Positions 8,131 through 20,442 are shown, counted from the first letter of the stretch. The stretch is DNA of 62,520 nucleotides from Solirubrobacteraceae bacterium (GCA_017882445.1 JADGPK010000012.1:1-62520), one strand, 5' to 3'. Numbers and translations are program-made. The notes: generated from the sequence alone by a model not told the origin.

Positions 8131-8136
8131 TACAGT
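8131..8136 (+). promoter_or_regulatory. -10 box TACAGT of the ABC exporter operon (leaderless)
   Basis: TACAGT lies seven bases before the GTG at 8144. It favours that start over the GTG at 8114, which would lie upstream of the promoter. Confidence 0.45.
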
Positions 8137-8143
8137 GTTGGCC

Positions 8144-9076
8144 GTGGCCCGGCACGAGCATCAACCGGCCGGCGTGCCTGCCGGCGGACACGCGATCTCC
8201 ATCCACGGTGTGGTCAAGCGCTACGGCTCGATCGTGGCCGTCGACGGCCTGGACCTCGAGGTCCCGCCGGGCGTGTGCTTCGGACTGCTGGGCCCCAACG
8301 GCGCGGGGAAGTCGACGACGATGCGGATGCTCACCGCGCAGGCGCTGGCGGATGAAGGCGAGATCTCGGTGCTCGGCTACGAGCTGCCGCGGGAATCGAA
8401 GCAATCGCGCCTGGAGATGGGCGTGGTCCCGCAGCTCGACAACCTGGATGTGGAGCTGACCTGTCGGCAGATCCTGATGGTGTTCGCACGTCTGTATCGC
8501 GTTCCGCGCGGCGAGCGCCCGGCGGCGATCGAGCGTGCGCTCGAGCTGGCGAACCTCGTGGGGCGGGCCGACACGATCGTCAGGGAGCTCTCGGGCGGGA
8601 TGCGCCGGCGGCTCTTGGTCGCGCGCGGGCTGATCCACCGCCCGCGGCTGGTGCTTCTGGACGAGCCGACGGTGGGCCTTGACCCGCAGGTGCGCCAGGA
8701 GCTGTGGTCGCTGATCGACGGGCTTCGCACGGGTGGCGTCACGGTCCTGATGAGCACCCACTACATCGAGGAGGCCGAGCGGCTGGCGGACACGGTGGCG
8801 GTGATGTCTAACGGGCGGATCATCGCCCAGGGCACGCCCGTCGAGCTGGTCAGGGCGCATGCGGGGGAGAAGGTGCTCGAGGTCTACGGACCGCCGGACC
8901 GCCTGGCGGAGGTGAGCGAGCTGGCCGCGGGCAACGGCTGGTCCAGTCGGCGCAGCGGTCCGGCGGTGGCGATCATGCGCGCGGAGACACTCGACGGCCT
9001 GGCGCCCGAGGGCGCGCTGCGCCCGGCCAACCTGGAGGATGCGTTCGTGGCGCTGACCGGCGAGGAGATCGAGTGA
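8144..9076 (+). CDS. ABC-2 type exporter ATP-binding protein (NodI/DrrA-like)
   Basis: A 310-residue nucleotide-binding subunit. Walker A is GPNGAGKST, the signature is LSGGMRRR, Walker B is LVLLDEPTVGLD and the switch His lies in MSTHYIEEAE. The sequence resembles daunorubicin/nodulation-type exporters. It overlaps the permease gene by four bases, so the two form one transporter, probably exporting a lipid, drug or glycoconjugate. The neighbouring glycosyltransferase at 9964 makes a cell-envelope substrate plausible but this is only inference. Confidence 0.9.
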   Translation: MARHEHQPAGVPAGGHAISIHGVVKRYGSIVAVDGLDLEVPPGVCFGLLGPNGAGKSTTMRMLTAQALADEGEISVLGYELPRESKQSRLEMGVVPQLDNLDVELTCRQILMVFARLYRVPRGERPAAIERALELANLVGRADTIVRELSGGMRRRLLVARGLIHRPRLVLLDEPTVGLDPQVRQELWSLIDGLRTGGVTVLMSTHYIEEAERLADTVAVMSNGRIIAQGTPVELVRAHAGEKVLEVYGPPDRLAEVSELAAGNGWSSRRSGPAVAIMRAETLDGLAPEGALRPANLEDAFVALTGEEIE

Positions 9077-9909
9077 GTGCGCTGGCGGGGAGCGCACCGG
9101 CGGCGGGCAGCGCACCCACTCCCGCGCGGAGCGCTCGGCGCGTCGGCCGTCTGGAACCGGCGGCGCTGGCGGGCGTGATGAGCCGCGACGTGGCGATCTT
9201 CGGTCGCTACTGGAAGGCGACCACGTTCTCCTCGATCGTCCAGCCGACGATCTACCTGCTGGCGTTCGGGCTGGGCCTGGGCGCGGCCGTGCACCAGGTC
9301 GGGCACGTCCCCTACAAGCAGTACGTGGCGACGGGCACGGTCGCCACGGCGGTGCTGTTCTCCTCGGCGTTCCCGGGCATGTTCAACACGTTCATCCGCT
9401 GGCAGTTCCAGCGCACCTACGACGCGGTGCTCGCGGCGCCGGTGGACGTGGAGGAGCTGATCACCGCGGAGGTGCTGTGGATCTCGCTGCGCGCGGGCGT
9501 GTACGGGCTGGCGCCGCTGCTGGTGGCGATCGCGTTCGGCATGCAGCCGGAAGCGGGGATGCTGCTGGTGCCGTTCATCGCCTTCGTGACCGGGTTTGGC
9601 TTCGCCGCCTTCGGCGTGACGATCGCGGCGGTGGCCAAGACGATCGACAACTTCAACTACGTAACCAGCGCGGTGCTCACGCCGATGTTCCTGGTGGCGG
9701 GGACGTTCTTCCCGATCTCGGCGCTGCCGGACGGTGTGCGCCAGGTCGCGCAGGTGAACCCGCTGTATCACTGCGTCCAGCTCGTTCGCGACGCTTCGCT
9801 CGGCGGTCTGGGCTCGGCGGACCTCGGCCACGCGGCGGTGCTGATCGCCTTCGCGCTGATCATGTGGCGCCTGGCGATCTCCCAGTTGGGCAGGCGCCTG
9901 ATCGACTGA
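9073..9909 (+). CDS. ABC-2 type exporter permease
   Basis: A 278-residue membrane protein with GTG start overlapping the ATPase gene. It shows about six hydrophobic segments (for example TIYLLAFGLGLGAAV, LVPFIAFVTGFGFAAFGV, AAVLIAFALIMWRLAI) and the family hallmark near the C-terminus, FPISALPDGVRQVAQVNPLYH. It is the membrane partner of the preceding ATP-binding protein (NodJ/DrrB-like). Confidence 0.9.
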   Translation: MSALAGSAPAAGSAPTPARSARRVGRLEPAALAGVMSRDVAIFGRYWKATTFSSIVQPTIYLLAFGLGLGAAVHQVGHVPYKQYVATGTVATAVLFSSAFPGMFNTFIRWQFQRTYDAVLAAPVDVEELITAEVLWISLRAGVYGLAPLLVAIAFGMQPEAGMLLVPFIAFVTGFGFAAFGVTIAAVAKTIDNFNYVTSAVLTPMFLVAGTFFPISALPDGVRQVAQVNPLYHCVQLVRDASLGGLGSADLGHAAVLIAFALIMWRLAISQLGRRLID

Positions 9910-9963
9910 CGGCGCTTATGCAACTTTGAGGTTTCTCACACGCTCCTCCTACACCCTGACGCG

Positions 9964-12174
9964 ATGCTGCCCCGAATGAGCTATTCATGGGAGACAAGTT
10001 CGGCCGCTTCCTCGACGGCGTCTGTGGCGCCGGTCACCACAGTCGTGGGCGTCGCGTGGGGGGCGAGGGCGCGGACGCTCGCGCGACGTGCGCCCCGTCC
10101 GGAGCTGGCGGCGCTGATCGTGCTCGCGGGCGTGCTGAACCTGTGGGCTCTGAGCAGGAACGGCTGGGCCAACGACTACTACAGCGCGGCGGTGCGCTCG
10201 ATGAGCTCGAGCTGGCACGACTTCCTGTTCGCCTCCCTGGATCGCAGCGGAGTGATGACCGTCGACAAGCCCCCGCTGGCGCTGTGGGTGCAGGCGCTGT
10301 CCGTGCGGGTGTTCGGCTACCACCAGCTGAGCGTGCTGGTGCCGCAGGCGTTGATGGGAATGGCGAGCGTGGTGCTCGTCTATGACCTCCTCCGCCGTCG
10401 GTTCGGGCGCGTCGGTGGCTTCGTCGGCGGTCTCGCGCTGGCGGTGACGCCGATCACGGTGGCGGTCTCCCGCCACAACAACCCGGATGCCCTGCTGGCG
10501 CTCTGCTCTGTGGCCGCGCTGTGGTGCGCGGTGCGCGGGCTGGATCCTGCGCCCACCCGCCGAAGCACTCGCTGGCTGGTGGCGGCGGGCGTGTGCGTGG
10601 GCCTCGGCTTCGAGACGAAGATGGGCGCTGCGCTCGTGGTCGTTCCGGGCATCGCGGCGGCCTGGATGTGGGTCGCGCCGGCGGCCCGCGGCCGGCTGCA
10701 CGCGCTGCGAGCGCTGCTCGCGGGCGGCGCGGCGATGGTGATCGTCGGTGGAGCCTGGCCGGCGCTCGTCGAATTGACGCCCGCCGCCGAGCGCCCCTGG
10801 GTGTCGGGCACGAGCGACAACAGCATCGTCTCGCTGATCTTCGGATACAACGGCCTCGGCCGCGTCGACGGCCAGACGGGAGTGCCGGGCGGCGGCGGCC
10901 TGTTCGGCAGCGCACCCGGCCCGCTGCGCCTCCTCAACTCGGCGCTCGGCGGTCAGGCGGGCTGGCTGCTCGGGTTCGCGCTGGTGAGCAGCTTCGGCAT
11001 GCTCGCGGCGAGCCGTCTGCGGCGCTCGGATCCGCGCAGCGGCTGGCTGGTGGCCGTGGGCGGCGCGTTCCTCGTGACAGCCGTGCTGTTCAGCGCGGCC
11101 GGCGGGATCTTCCACCCCTACTACGTCTCGCTGCTCGCGCCCTTCGCCGCCGCGCTGACCGGCGCGGGGGCCGCCCAGCTGATCGGCGGCGGCGTGCATG
11201 CGCGGATCGTCGGTCCGCTCGCGGCAGTCGCGGGCGTCGCCTGCGAGCTCGTGGTCCTGTCCAACTACCCCGGGCAGCTGACGTGGCTGGCCCCGGTGCT
11301 GATCGTCGTCGGAGCGCTGGCCGCGCTCGCGCTGCTCGCCTTCAGGCAGCGCCGCGTACGTGCGGCCGCCGTCGGCGCGGTCCTCGGCGCGCTGCTGCTG
11401 GCGCCGTCGGTGTGGGCATTCGACACGCTCGGATACGCCGCGAGCTCCACCTTCCCCGCGGGCGGGCCAGCCTCGCTCGCCGCCGCGGGCTTCGGCGGCC
11501 CGGGCGGGCGACCGGGAGGCGCGCTCTTCGGCGCCGGCGGTCCCTTCGGCGCGGGCGGGCCTCCTGGCCGCGGCGCGAGCGCTCGACCTGGGGCGCCGGG
11601 TGGGCTGCAGCTGTTCGGCGGCGGCGGCGGCGGGGCAGCGGGATCTGCGGGCGGTGGACCGGGAGCGACGGCCGGTGGACTGCCACCACAGCCGGGCGGC
11701 GGCCCCTTCGGCGGCGCGCGAGGCGGTGCGGGCGGGGCGTTTGGCGGCGGTGGCTCCCTCGACACGGTCGTCTCCTACGTCAGGCGGCACGGCGGAGGAA
11801 CGATCGCCGTCTCCAGCCAGTCGAGCGCGGCGTCGGCGATCATCAAAGGCGACGTCGAGGTTGCGGGCATCGGCGGCTTCTCCGGTCGCGAGAGCGATGT
11901 GAGCGCAGCGTGGCTCGCGCAGGAGGTGGGCACGGGAAAGATTCGCTGGGTGGTGGGCGAACAGAGCGGCGGCGGAGCCGGTCGCGGTGTGCCCGGTCGG
12001 GGTCTGCCGGGCGACACGCGAACGGGCGCGAGGACCGCGCTTCAGGCCGTGGCCCGGGCCTGCAGGAAGGTGACGCTGTCCACGAGCGCGGCGGCGGCCG
12101 CGGGCACGCTGTATGACTGCCATGGCGCCGCGGCGAAGCTTGCGGGTGCGGGCGCGGCACAATCCAGCACGTGA
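9964..12174 (+). CDS. GT39/ArnT-like membrane glycosyltransferase
   Basis: A 736-residue polytopic protein of the PMT/ArnT type. The first loop contains NDYYSAAVRSM and the conserved DKPPLALWVQAL motif; many transmembrane segments follow to about residue 490. A long Gly/Pro-rich region (about residues 505-600) leads to a soluble C-terminal domain (LDTVVSYVRRHGGGTIAVS and following). Enzymes of this class use polyprenyl-phosphate sugars to glycosylate proteins or lipids outside the membrane. Its stop overlaps the response regulator start. An ATG at 9976 is an alternative start. Confidence 0.82.
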   Translation: MLPRMSYSWETSSAASSTASVAPVTTVVGVAWGARARTLARRAPRPELAALIVLAGVLNLWALSRNGWANDYYSAAVRSMSSSWHDFLFASLDRSGVMTVDKPPLALWVQALSVRVFGYHQLSVLVPQALMGMASVVLVYDLLRRRFGRVGGFVGGLALAVTPITVAVSRHNNPDALLALCSVAALWCAVRGLDPAPTRRSTRWLVAAGVCVGLGFETKMGAALVVVPGIAAAWMWVAPAARGRLHALRALLAGGAAMVIVGGAWPALVELTPAAERPWVSGTSDNSIVSLIFGYNGLGRVDGQTGVPGGGGLFGSAPGPLRLLNSALGGQAGWLLGFALVSSFGMLAASRLRRSDPRSGWLVAVGGAFLVTAVLFSAAGGIFHPYYVSLLAPFAAALTGAGAAQLIGGGVHARIVGPLAAVAGVACELVVLSNYPGQLTWLAPVLIVVGALAALALLAFRQRRVRAAAVGAVLGALLLAPSVWAFDTLGYAASSTFPAGGPASLAAAGFGGPGGRPGGALFGAGGPFGAGGPPGRGASARPGAPGGLQLFGGGGGGAAGSAGGGPGATAGGLPPQPGGGPFGGARGGAGGAFGGGGSLDTVVSYVRRHGGGTIAVSSQSSAASAIIKGDVEVAGIGGFSGRESDVSAAWLAQEVGTGKIRWVVGEQSGGGAGRGVPGRGLPGDTRTGARTALQAVARACRKVTLSTSAAAAAGTLYDCHGAAAKLAGAGAAQSST

Positions 12175-12845
12175 GGATTCTGATCGTCGACGATGACCGC
12201 GCGGTGCGCGATGCGCTGCGTCGTGCGCTGACGCTCGCCGGGTATGAGGTCCAGCTGGCCGAGGACGGCGAGCAGGCGCTCGAGCGGATCGTGCAGTCGG
12301 TCCCCGACGCGGCGGTGCTCGACGTGGGCCTGCCGGGCATCGACGGTCTGGAGGTCTGCGAGCGCTTGCGCCGACTGGGCAACCGCGTGCCGATCCTGAT
12401 CCTGACGGCGCGCGACGAGGTCTCAGACCGCATCGACGGCCTGGACGCGGGCGCGGACGACTACATGGTCAAGCCGTTCGACGTGGGCGAGCTGAAGGCG
12501 CGGCTGCGGGCGCTGCTGCGCCGCGCGAACCCCGAGGCGGACACGGACTCGCTGTCCTTCGCGGAGCTGCGCCTGGACGCTGCGCGCCACGGCGCGCAGG
12601 TGGGCGAGACGTTCGTGGAGCTCACGCGGACGGAGTACCAGCTGCTGGAGCTGCTGATGCTCAACCCACGACAGGTGCTCTCGCACAGCCTCATCTACGA
12701 CCGGGTGTGGGGCTATGACTTCGGCCCTGCCTCCAACGCGCTGCGGGTGTACGTGGGATATCTGCGCCGCAAGCTCGAGGGGGCGGGCGCCCGCGAGCTG
12801 ATCCACACGGTTCGCGGCGTCGGGTACGCGCTGCGCGAGCCGTGA
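12171..12845 (+). CDS. OmpR/PhoB-family response regulator (MprA/TcrA-like)
   Basis: A 224-residue regulator with GTG start overlapping the glycosyltransferase stop. The receiver domain has the acidic pair in [12 protein letters not shown], the phospho-acceptor Asp in [13 protein letters not shown] and the Lys in [12 protein letters not shown]. The C-terminal winged helix ends with [14 protein letters not shown]. It should be paired with a sensor kinase starting at its stop codon, but only the kinase tail remains (12842-13065). It is therefore probably an orphan or cross-regulated by another kinase. Confidence 0.93.
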   Translation: MRILIVDDDRAVRDALRRALTLAGYEVQLAEDGEQALERIVQSVPDAAVLDVGLPGIDGLEVCERLRRLGNRVPILILTARDEVSDRIDGLDAGADDYMVKPFDVGELKARLRALLRRANPEADTDSLSFAELRLDAARHGAQVGETFVELTRTEYQLLELLMLNPRQVLSHSLIYDRVWGYDFGPASNALRVYVGYLRRKLEGAGARELIHTVRGVGYALREP

Positions 12846-13065
12846 CGGCGCGCGCCGGGCGATGACCCTGCGCACCGGCATCGGCCGGGCCGAGCAGGCG
12901 CGCAGGTTGCCGGGCTCCGGACTGGGCCTCGCGATCGTGCGCCAGGCGGCCGAGTCCTGCGGTGGCTTCGCCGAAGCGCGGAACGCCCCGTGCGGCGGGG
13001 CGCTGCTGCTGGTCGGCTTCGGCGCGAGCGTGGCGCTCGCGCCGGCCGCCGGCGCCGTCGGCTGA
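12842..13065 (+). pseudogene. Remnant of a sensor histidine kinase (C-terminal ATPase end only)
   Basis: At 12842 a GTG overlaps the regulator stop (GTGA), the usual start of a co-translated kinase, but after seven codons (VTARAGR) the frame hits TGA. In another frame 12862-13065 encodes RLPGSGLGLAIVRQAAESCGG and ARNAPCGGALLLVGFG, the G2 box and last strands of a HATPase_c domain. The sensor, membrane segments, HAMP, phospho-His and N box are all missing. This looks like a large internal deletion joining the first codons to the last 60, out of frame. A misassembly that skipped the middle is possible. Confidence 0.78.
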
Positions 13066-13163
13066 TCCGCGCCGAACGGGGCCCCGAATCGTCCGTGACA
13101 CCCGTGCGGCTGGGGGCGAGGGGCGGGAGGAGAACTAGGCAATCCGTCTAATAAGGCGTGGAA

Positions 13164-13182
13164 GTCCCGAAACTTTAGGGAC
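13164..13182. promoter_or_regulatory. 19-bp palindrome upstream of the large secreted protein
   Basis: GTCCC-g-AAA-c-TTT-a-GGGAC is a perfect dyad except for one mismatched pair, centred on 13173 and 60 bases before the gene at 13233. The size and symmetry fit a dimeric repressor site. Its GAAAC plus GTC at 13191 (17 bases apart) could also be read as an ECF-sigma promoter. Neither can be decided here. Confidence 0.4.
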
Positions 13183-13232
13183 TATGGGGTGTCAGAGGGG
13201 TATAGGTGCTAAGTTCTAGACGGAGGTCGGAT

Positions 13233-16200
13233 ATGAGGTCCCACGTTCGTGTTTCGCTGTCGGTACTGCTCGCGGGCATGCTGATCTCTCTCTGCGCCGC
13301 TGCGGTCGCCCAGGCGGCGGAAGCGCCGGCGATCGAAAAGCTCGCCGCGGTGAACTGCTCCGAAGGACACGAACAGTGCGCCCACAAAGTCGTGGAAATC
13401 GGCGCCGTTCCTTTCGGTACGAAAAAATACTCGATCACCGAAGAACCGGGGGTCGCTGAAGCGACAGCCGAAGGATTCACGCAGGCGGGCGGACACGTCC
13501 CCTTCGGCGTCACCGACTTCACGCTCGCGCACACAGGATCCCTTCCCAACGAGAAGCCAACCGCTACCGTCCAGCACATCAGGACCGACGTCGCCCCGGG
13601 CCTCGCCACGAGCCCCGTCGCCGTGCCCTTCTGCTCCGCCGAAGCCTTCGGTAAAGAAGAACTGGCCCCGGGCAGCGAACTCTTCTCAGCGCCAACCTGT
13701 CCCGAAGGCGGCGAAAACGAAACGAGGATCGGCGTCCAGCAGGTGACCGTCTACCTCGAAGCGGCGAACCTCGACGTCGCGCTCGAAGGCCCGGTCTTTG
13801 ACCTCGAACCGCCGAAAGGGCGCGGCTCGCTATATGGCGTCTCGGTGAAACTGCCGATCCCGATAACCAAAGGCGAGCTCGAAAAATCCTTCGCCGAAAA
13901 AGGTCACCCGCTGGGCGAACCGACGGAAAAATTCCTCGAGGAAAAACAGTATTACGCGCACACTCTGATCGAAGGCAACGTCGAATGGGGCAAGGAAAGC
14001 CTTGGCACCAACGAAGGCGACTACCACGACTACTTCGAAATCAAAGTCTCGCCTGGCCTCCCGCTCGTGAGCTCTCGTCTCGTCTTCTACGGCACGCGAG
14101 GTGGTCACTTCATCACCAACGCGACCAGCTGCCCGGGCCACCTTACGACCAGGCTGGCGATTGAAGACCTTGAACAAGCGACTGTCACGCGCTCCTTCAC
14201 GTCGCCGCTTCCGCTCTCCGGATGCGACAAAGTCCCGTTCCAGCCGTTGTTCTCCCTGTCGCCGGCGACCACCGGGCACGACGAACCGACCGGGTTCATG
14301 ACTGAAGTGGGATTGGTGCGCCATCCCAACGCCGAAGAAATCGATGCATCCGAGCTGAAAACCGCCGTCGTGACGATGCCGGAAGGGATGACGCTGAACC
14401 CCTCGGCTGCGGCTGGCCTGACCGCGTGTTCGCCAGCGGAAGCCAGGATTCACAGCTCGACGCCCGGGGTTGGTTGCGCGAAATCCTCGGAACTCGGCAC
14501 TGTCAGCCTCGAAGTTCCGACCCTGCCGCCCGGTTCGCTGAAGGGCAGCATCTATCTCGGCGGCCCCGAAACCGGCCCGATCACCGGACCCCCTTACATC
14601 GTCTACGTCGACGCCGAGTCGGCGAAGTATGGGCTGTCGGTGCGGCTGAAAGGCGCGGTGGAACCGAACCCGGTGACGGGACAGCTGACCACGACCTTCT
14701 CTGAAAACCCCGAACAGCCGTTCACCAGCATCGCCTTGCACTTCAAGGAAGGCGCGCTGGCCCCCGTCGCCAACCCGCTCGCATGTGGGACGGCGACGAC
14801 GAACACGGCCTTCATCCCCTTCAGCGAACCGCTCACGACCAAGGGCGTGGCGAGTGCGTTCACCGTCACGGGGTGCCCGGCGACATTGTCGTTCGCCTTG
14901 GCGCAGAGCACGCAGAACCAGGCGACGACCGCCGGAGGCCACACCTCCTACACGTTCAACCTGGCGCGGGGCGACGGTCAGCAGTACCTCGCGAAGGTGA
15001 GCACGGTGCTGCCGGCCGGCGTGGTGGGAGCGATCCCGCTCGTCACCCAGTGCGCCGAACCGCAGGCGGCCGAAGGAACCTGCGGGTCGGCCAGCCAGAT
15101 CGGCACGGCCACCGTGTCCGCGGGCGCGGGACCGACCCCATACGCCTTCTCGGGACCCGTATATCTGACGGGCCCCTACCAGGGTGCCCCGTTCGGGCTC
15201 TCGATCGCGGTGCCCGCGGTCGCCGGGCCGTTCAACCTCGGCACCGTAGTCACGCGGGCCACGATCAGCGTGGATCCGAAATCGGCGAGGGTGATCGCCA
15301 CGAGCGTGCTGCCGACGATCGTCAAGGGCGTGCCGCTGCGCCTGAAGACGATCAGCGTCGCCGTCAACCGGCAGGGCTTCCTGTTCAACCCGACGAGCTG
15401 CTCGCCGCTGTCTACCGACTCGGTGCTCACCTCGACGCTCAGCGGGACGCAGTCGCTGTCGACGCCGCTCCAGCTCACGAACTGCAGTGCGCTGGCGTTC
15501 AAGCCGTCCTTCAAAGCTAAAACCGGCGCGAAGACGTCGAAAAAGAACGGCGCGAGCCTCGAAACGACGCTGAACATGCCTGGAGGCGGATCCAACGTCA
15601 GGTCGGTGCTGGTGACGCTCCCGGTCGTGTTGCCCTCGCGGCTGACGACGCTTCAGAAAGCATGTCCTGAAGCGACCTTCAAAGCCAACCCGTTCGGCTG
15701 CCCGAGCGGATCGTTCGTCGGGGGCGTGCGCGCCAACACGCCGACGCTCCCGGCGAAACTGAAAGGCCCGGCGATCCTCGTCTCCCACGGTGGAGCGGCG
15801 TTCCCCGACCTCGACCTCGTGCTCGAAGGCAACGGCGTGCGCGTGATCCTGGTCGGCAACACGGACATCAAAAAGGGGATCACGAGGACGAACTTCGCGA
15901 CCACTCCCGACGTCCCTGTCTCGAGCATCACGGTCAACCTGCCCCTCGGCGCGCACTCCGCGCTCGCGGCGTTCGGCAACCTCTGCAGGATCCCGCTCGT
16001 GATGCCCACGGTCATCACCGGCCAGAACGGCAAGGTGGTCAAGCAGAGGACGAAGATCGTCGTATCGGGCTGCGGTGTGCAGATCGTCGGACACAAGGTG
16101 ATCGGCAACGCCGCCTATATCACGGTCAAGACGTTCGCGGCCGGAAGGATCAGCGGAAGCGGATCGGGCCTCGCGACCGTCTTCAGGCACCTTCGGGGTG

Positions 16201-16346
16201 CCACGGACGCCACGAGGCTGAAGGTGCCGCTGTCGAGCGTCGGGCAGAGCAGAGGCCGCCCGCTGCGAGTGCGCCTGCGCGTTGGGTTCGTGCCCAAGAA
16301 GAGGGGCCCCCACTCGACCGCCTACGTGACCGTGACGTTCCGTTGA
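13233..16346 (+). CDS. Very large secreted protein of unknown function, Thermoleophilia type
   Basis: A 1037-residue exported protein: signal peptide about residues 1-29 (MRSHVRV, hydrophobic core, cleavage after AQA), then a long mature chain rich in Thr, Pro, Gly and repeated strand-like segments, with scattered Cys pairs and no enzyme motif I recognise. Similar long secreted proteins recur as hypothetical proteins in Solirubrobacterales. The start at 13233 has a good Shine-Dalgarno (GGAGG at 13222-13226); an upstream in-frame start at 13206 would precede it. Glutamate is encoded almost only by GAA and lysine often by AAA in the first two thirds, unlike all neighbours. Likely a surface or matrix protein. 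Confidence 0.8.
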   Translation: MRSHVRVSLSVLLAGMLISLCAAAVAQAAEAPAIEKLAAVNCSEGHEQCAHKVVEIGAVPFGTKKYSITEEPGVAEATAEGFTQAGGHVPFGVTDFTLAHTGSLPNEKPTATVQHIRTDVAPGLATSPVAVPFCSAEAFGKEELAPGSELFSAPTCPEGGENETRIGVQQVTVYLEAANLDVALEGPVFDLEPPKGRGSLYGVSVKLPIPITKGELEKSFAEKGHPLGEPTEKFLEEKQYYAHTLIEGNVEWGKESLGTNEGDYHDYFEIKVSPGLPLVSSRLVFYGTRGGHFITNATSCPGHLTTRLAIEDLEQATVTRSFTSPLPLSGCDKVPFQPLFSLSPATTGHDEPTGFMTEVGLVRHPNAEEIDASELKTAVVTMPEGMTLNPSAAAGLTACSPAEARIHSSTPGVGCAKSSELGTVSLEVPTLPPGSLKGSIYLGGPETGPITGPPYIVYVDAESAKYGLSVRLKGAVEPNPVTGQLTTTFSENPEQPFTSIALHFKEGALAPVANPLACGTATTNTAFIPFSEPLTTKGVASAFTVTGCPATLSFALAQSTQNQATTAGGHTSYTFNLARGDGQQYLAKVSTVLPAGVVGAIPLVTQCAEPQAAEGTCGSASQIGTATVSAGAGPTPYAFSGPVYLTGPYQGAPFGLSIAVPAVAGPFNLGTVVTRATISVDPKSARVIATSVLPTIVKGVPLRLKTISVAVNRQGFLFNPTSCSPLSTDSVLTSTLSGTQSLSTPLQLTNCSALAFKPSFKAKTGAKTSKKNGASLETTLNMPGGGSNVRSVLVTLPVVLPSRLTTLQKACPEATFKANPFGCPSGSFVGGVRANTPTLPAKLKGPAILVSHGGAAFPDLDLVLEGNGVRVILVGNTDIKKGITRTNFATTPDVPVSSITVNLPLGAHSALAAFGNLCRIPLVMPTVITGQNGKVVKQRTKIVVSGCGVQIVGHKVIGNAAYITVKTFAAGRISGSGSGLATVFRHLRGATDATRLKVPLSSVGQSRGRPLRVRLRVGFVPKKRGPHSTAYVTVTFR

Positions 16347-16352
16347 AAGCCA

Positions 16353-16382
16353 CGCGTGGGGCGGCACATGCTGCCCCACGCG
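16353..16382 (+). terminator. Strong GC hairpin after the large secreted protein
   Basis: A 13-bp stem (10 perfect pairs CGCGTGGGGC/GCCCCACGCG, then G-T, G-C, C-G) closes a four-base ACAT loop, six bases after the stop codon. There is no U-tract, as is usual in GC-rich actinobacteria. Confidence 0.7.
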
Positions 16383-16397
16383 CCGCGACATCTGACC

Positions 16398-16424
16398 TCC
16401 GGGCCCTTTCTTTCCGGGCCCGGA
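16398..16424 (+). terminator. Second hairpin, tandem with the first
   Basis: TCCGGGCCC pairs with GGGCCCGGA around a nine-base TTTCTTTCC loop. It stands six bases before the next promoter, so together with the first hairpin it probably insulates the GGDEF gene. Confidence 0.55.
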
Positions 16425-16429
16425 TGCCC

Positions 16430-16435
16430 TAGATT
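16430..16435 (+). promoter_or_regulatory. -10 box TAGATT of the GGDEF gene (leaderless)
   Basis: TAGATT ends six bases before the ATG at 16442. Confidence 0.5.
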
Positions 16436-16441
16436 GACAAC

Positions 16442-17482
16442 ATGGATGTCGTCTCAGGTACGGATACCTCAGCGTCATACGTCGGCATCGATCGCCTGCT
16501 GGCCGGTATTCGCCATCTCACGGCGCTCGCCGACGGCGCTTCAGACGCGGAGACGATCTTCCGAGCGCTCGCCCGCGAGCTCCTGACGGTGCCCGGCGCG
16601 GAGGAGGTGCACGTCCACCACCTCGGCGCTCCAGGCGCCGAGGACGAGCAGGTCGTCGTCTACCTGTACGACGGGGACGGCCGGCTGAGCTATCTGGTGC
16701 CCCGTGCCGAGCGGCCGCCGGGCGTGAGCTGGGTGGCCAGCACGGGACGGAGCTTCCTCGCGGCGGAATCGGACGAGTTCGCCGCCAGCGTTCCGCGGTT
16801 GACCGCCACGGGGGCGGTCACCTGCGCGCTGTTGCTCCCGTTGACGGAGCAGGGGGAGGTCGACGCGGTCGTGACGCTTGTGCGTCGCGTTTCCGAGGTC
16901 TTTCCCCCCTCGGCGATCGAGCTCGCCAGAGCCCTGGTCGATCAGGCGGCCACGGCGCTGGCGCTGGTTCGCGCTCGCGCTGAGGCGGGCACCGATGCGG
17001 TGACGGGGTGCATGAACCACCGCGCGATGCGCAGACGGCTGGACGAGGAGATCGGTCGCGCGTTGCGCGCCGGCGGGCTGCTGTCCTGCCTGCTGATCGA
17101 CCTCGACGACTTCAAGCTGGTCAACGACCGCTACGGTCACCAGGCCGGCGACGCGATGCTGCGCGGCGTGGTGCACGCGCTGGTGGGCGAGTTTCGCGCG
17201 TTTGACCGCGTGGCGCGCTATGGCGGCGATGAGTTCGTCGTGATCCTGCCAAACGCCGAGCTGGAGAGCGCGGCCGCCGCGGCGACGCGGGCGCTGGAGC
17301 GACTGCACGCCCTCGCCTCCGAGGCGGGGGTCGTTCAGGGAGTTTCGGCCTCGATCGGCGTGGCCCAGTGGCAGGCGCCCATGACCACCGACGAGCTCCT
17401 GGAAGCCTGCGACGCGGCTCTGCTGCGCTCCAAGCGCCAGGGCAAGGGGCGCGTGACGCGCGCCTCAGAGCAGGTCCGCTAG
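16442..17482 (+). CDS. GAF-GGDEF diguanylate cyclase
   Basis: A 346-residue soluble protein. Residues about 20-165 form a GAF-like sensory domain; residues about 180-340 form a GGDEF domain with the intact active site [11 protein letters not shown] (GGDEF at 261-265). Five residues before it lies RAFD, matching the RxxD inhibitory site, so product feedback by cyclic di-GMP is likely. No transmembrane segment or EAL domain is seen. It would make c-di-GMP in response to a small ligand or redox cue bound by the GAF domain (ligand unknown). Confidence 0.9.
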   Translation: MDVVSGTDTSASYVGIDRLLAGIRHLTALADGASDAETIFRALARELLTVPGAEEVHVHHLGAPGAEDEQVVVYLYDGDGRLSYLVPRAERPPGVSWVASTGRSFLAAESDEFAASVPRLTATGAVTCALLLPLTEQGEVDAVVTLVRRVSEVFPPSAIELARALVDQAATALALVRARAEAGTDAVTGCMNHRAMRRRLDEEIGRALRAGGLLSCLLIDLDDFKLVNDRYGHQAGDAMLRGVVHALVGEFRAFDRVARYGGDEFVVILPNAELESAAAAATRALERLHALASEAGVVQGVSASIGVAQWQAPMTTDELLEACDAALLRSKRQGKGRVTRASEQVR

Positions 17483-17568
17483 ACCCGGCGGGAGGGGGTC
17501 TAGAGGGCGACTCTGCGAGACTGCGCCCCGGTCCCCGTAGACACGCAGAACGCCCCGGGAGGTGCCCC

Positions 17569-20438
<2,870 letters not shown>

Positions 20439-20442
<4 letters not shown>

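Noticed and set aside
9985..12162. 725-codon minus-strand frame antisense to the GT39 gene
   Set aside because: Low-complexity Arg/Ala-rich translation, no motif, and it mirrors the codon positions of a clear membrane enzyme.
13830..16478. 882-codon minus-strand frame antisense to the large secreted protein
   Set aside because: Arg-rich shadow; the plus-strand gene has a signal peptide, a Shine-Dalgarno site and a terminator.
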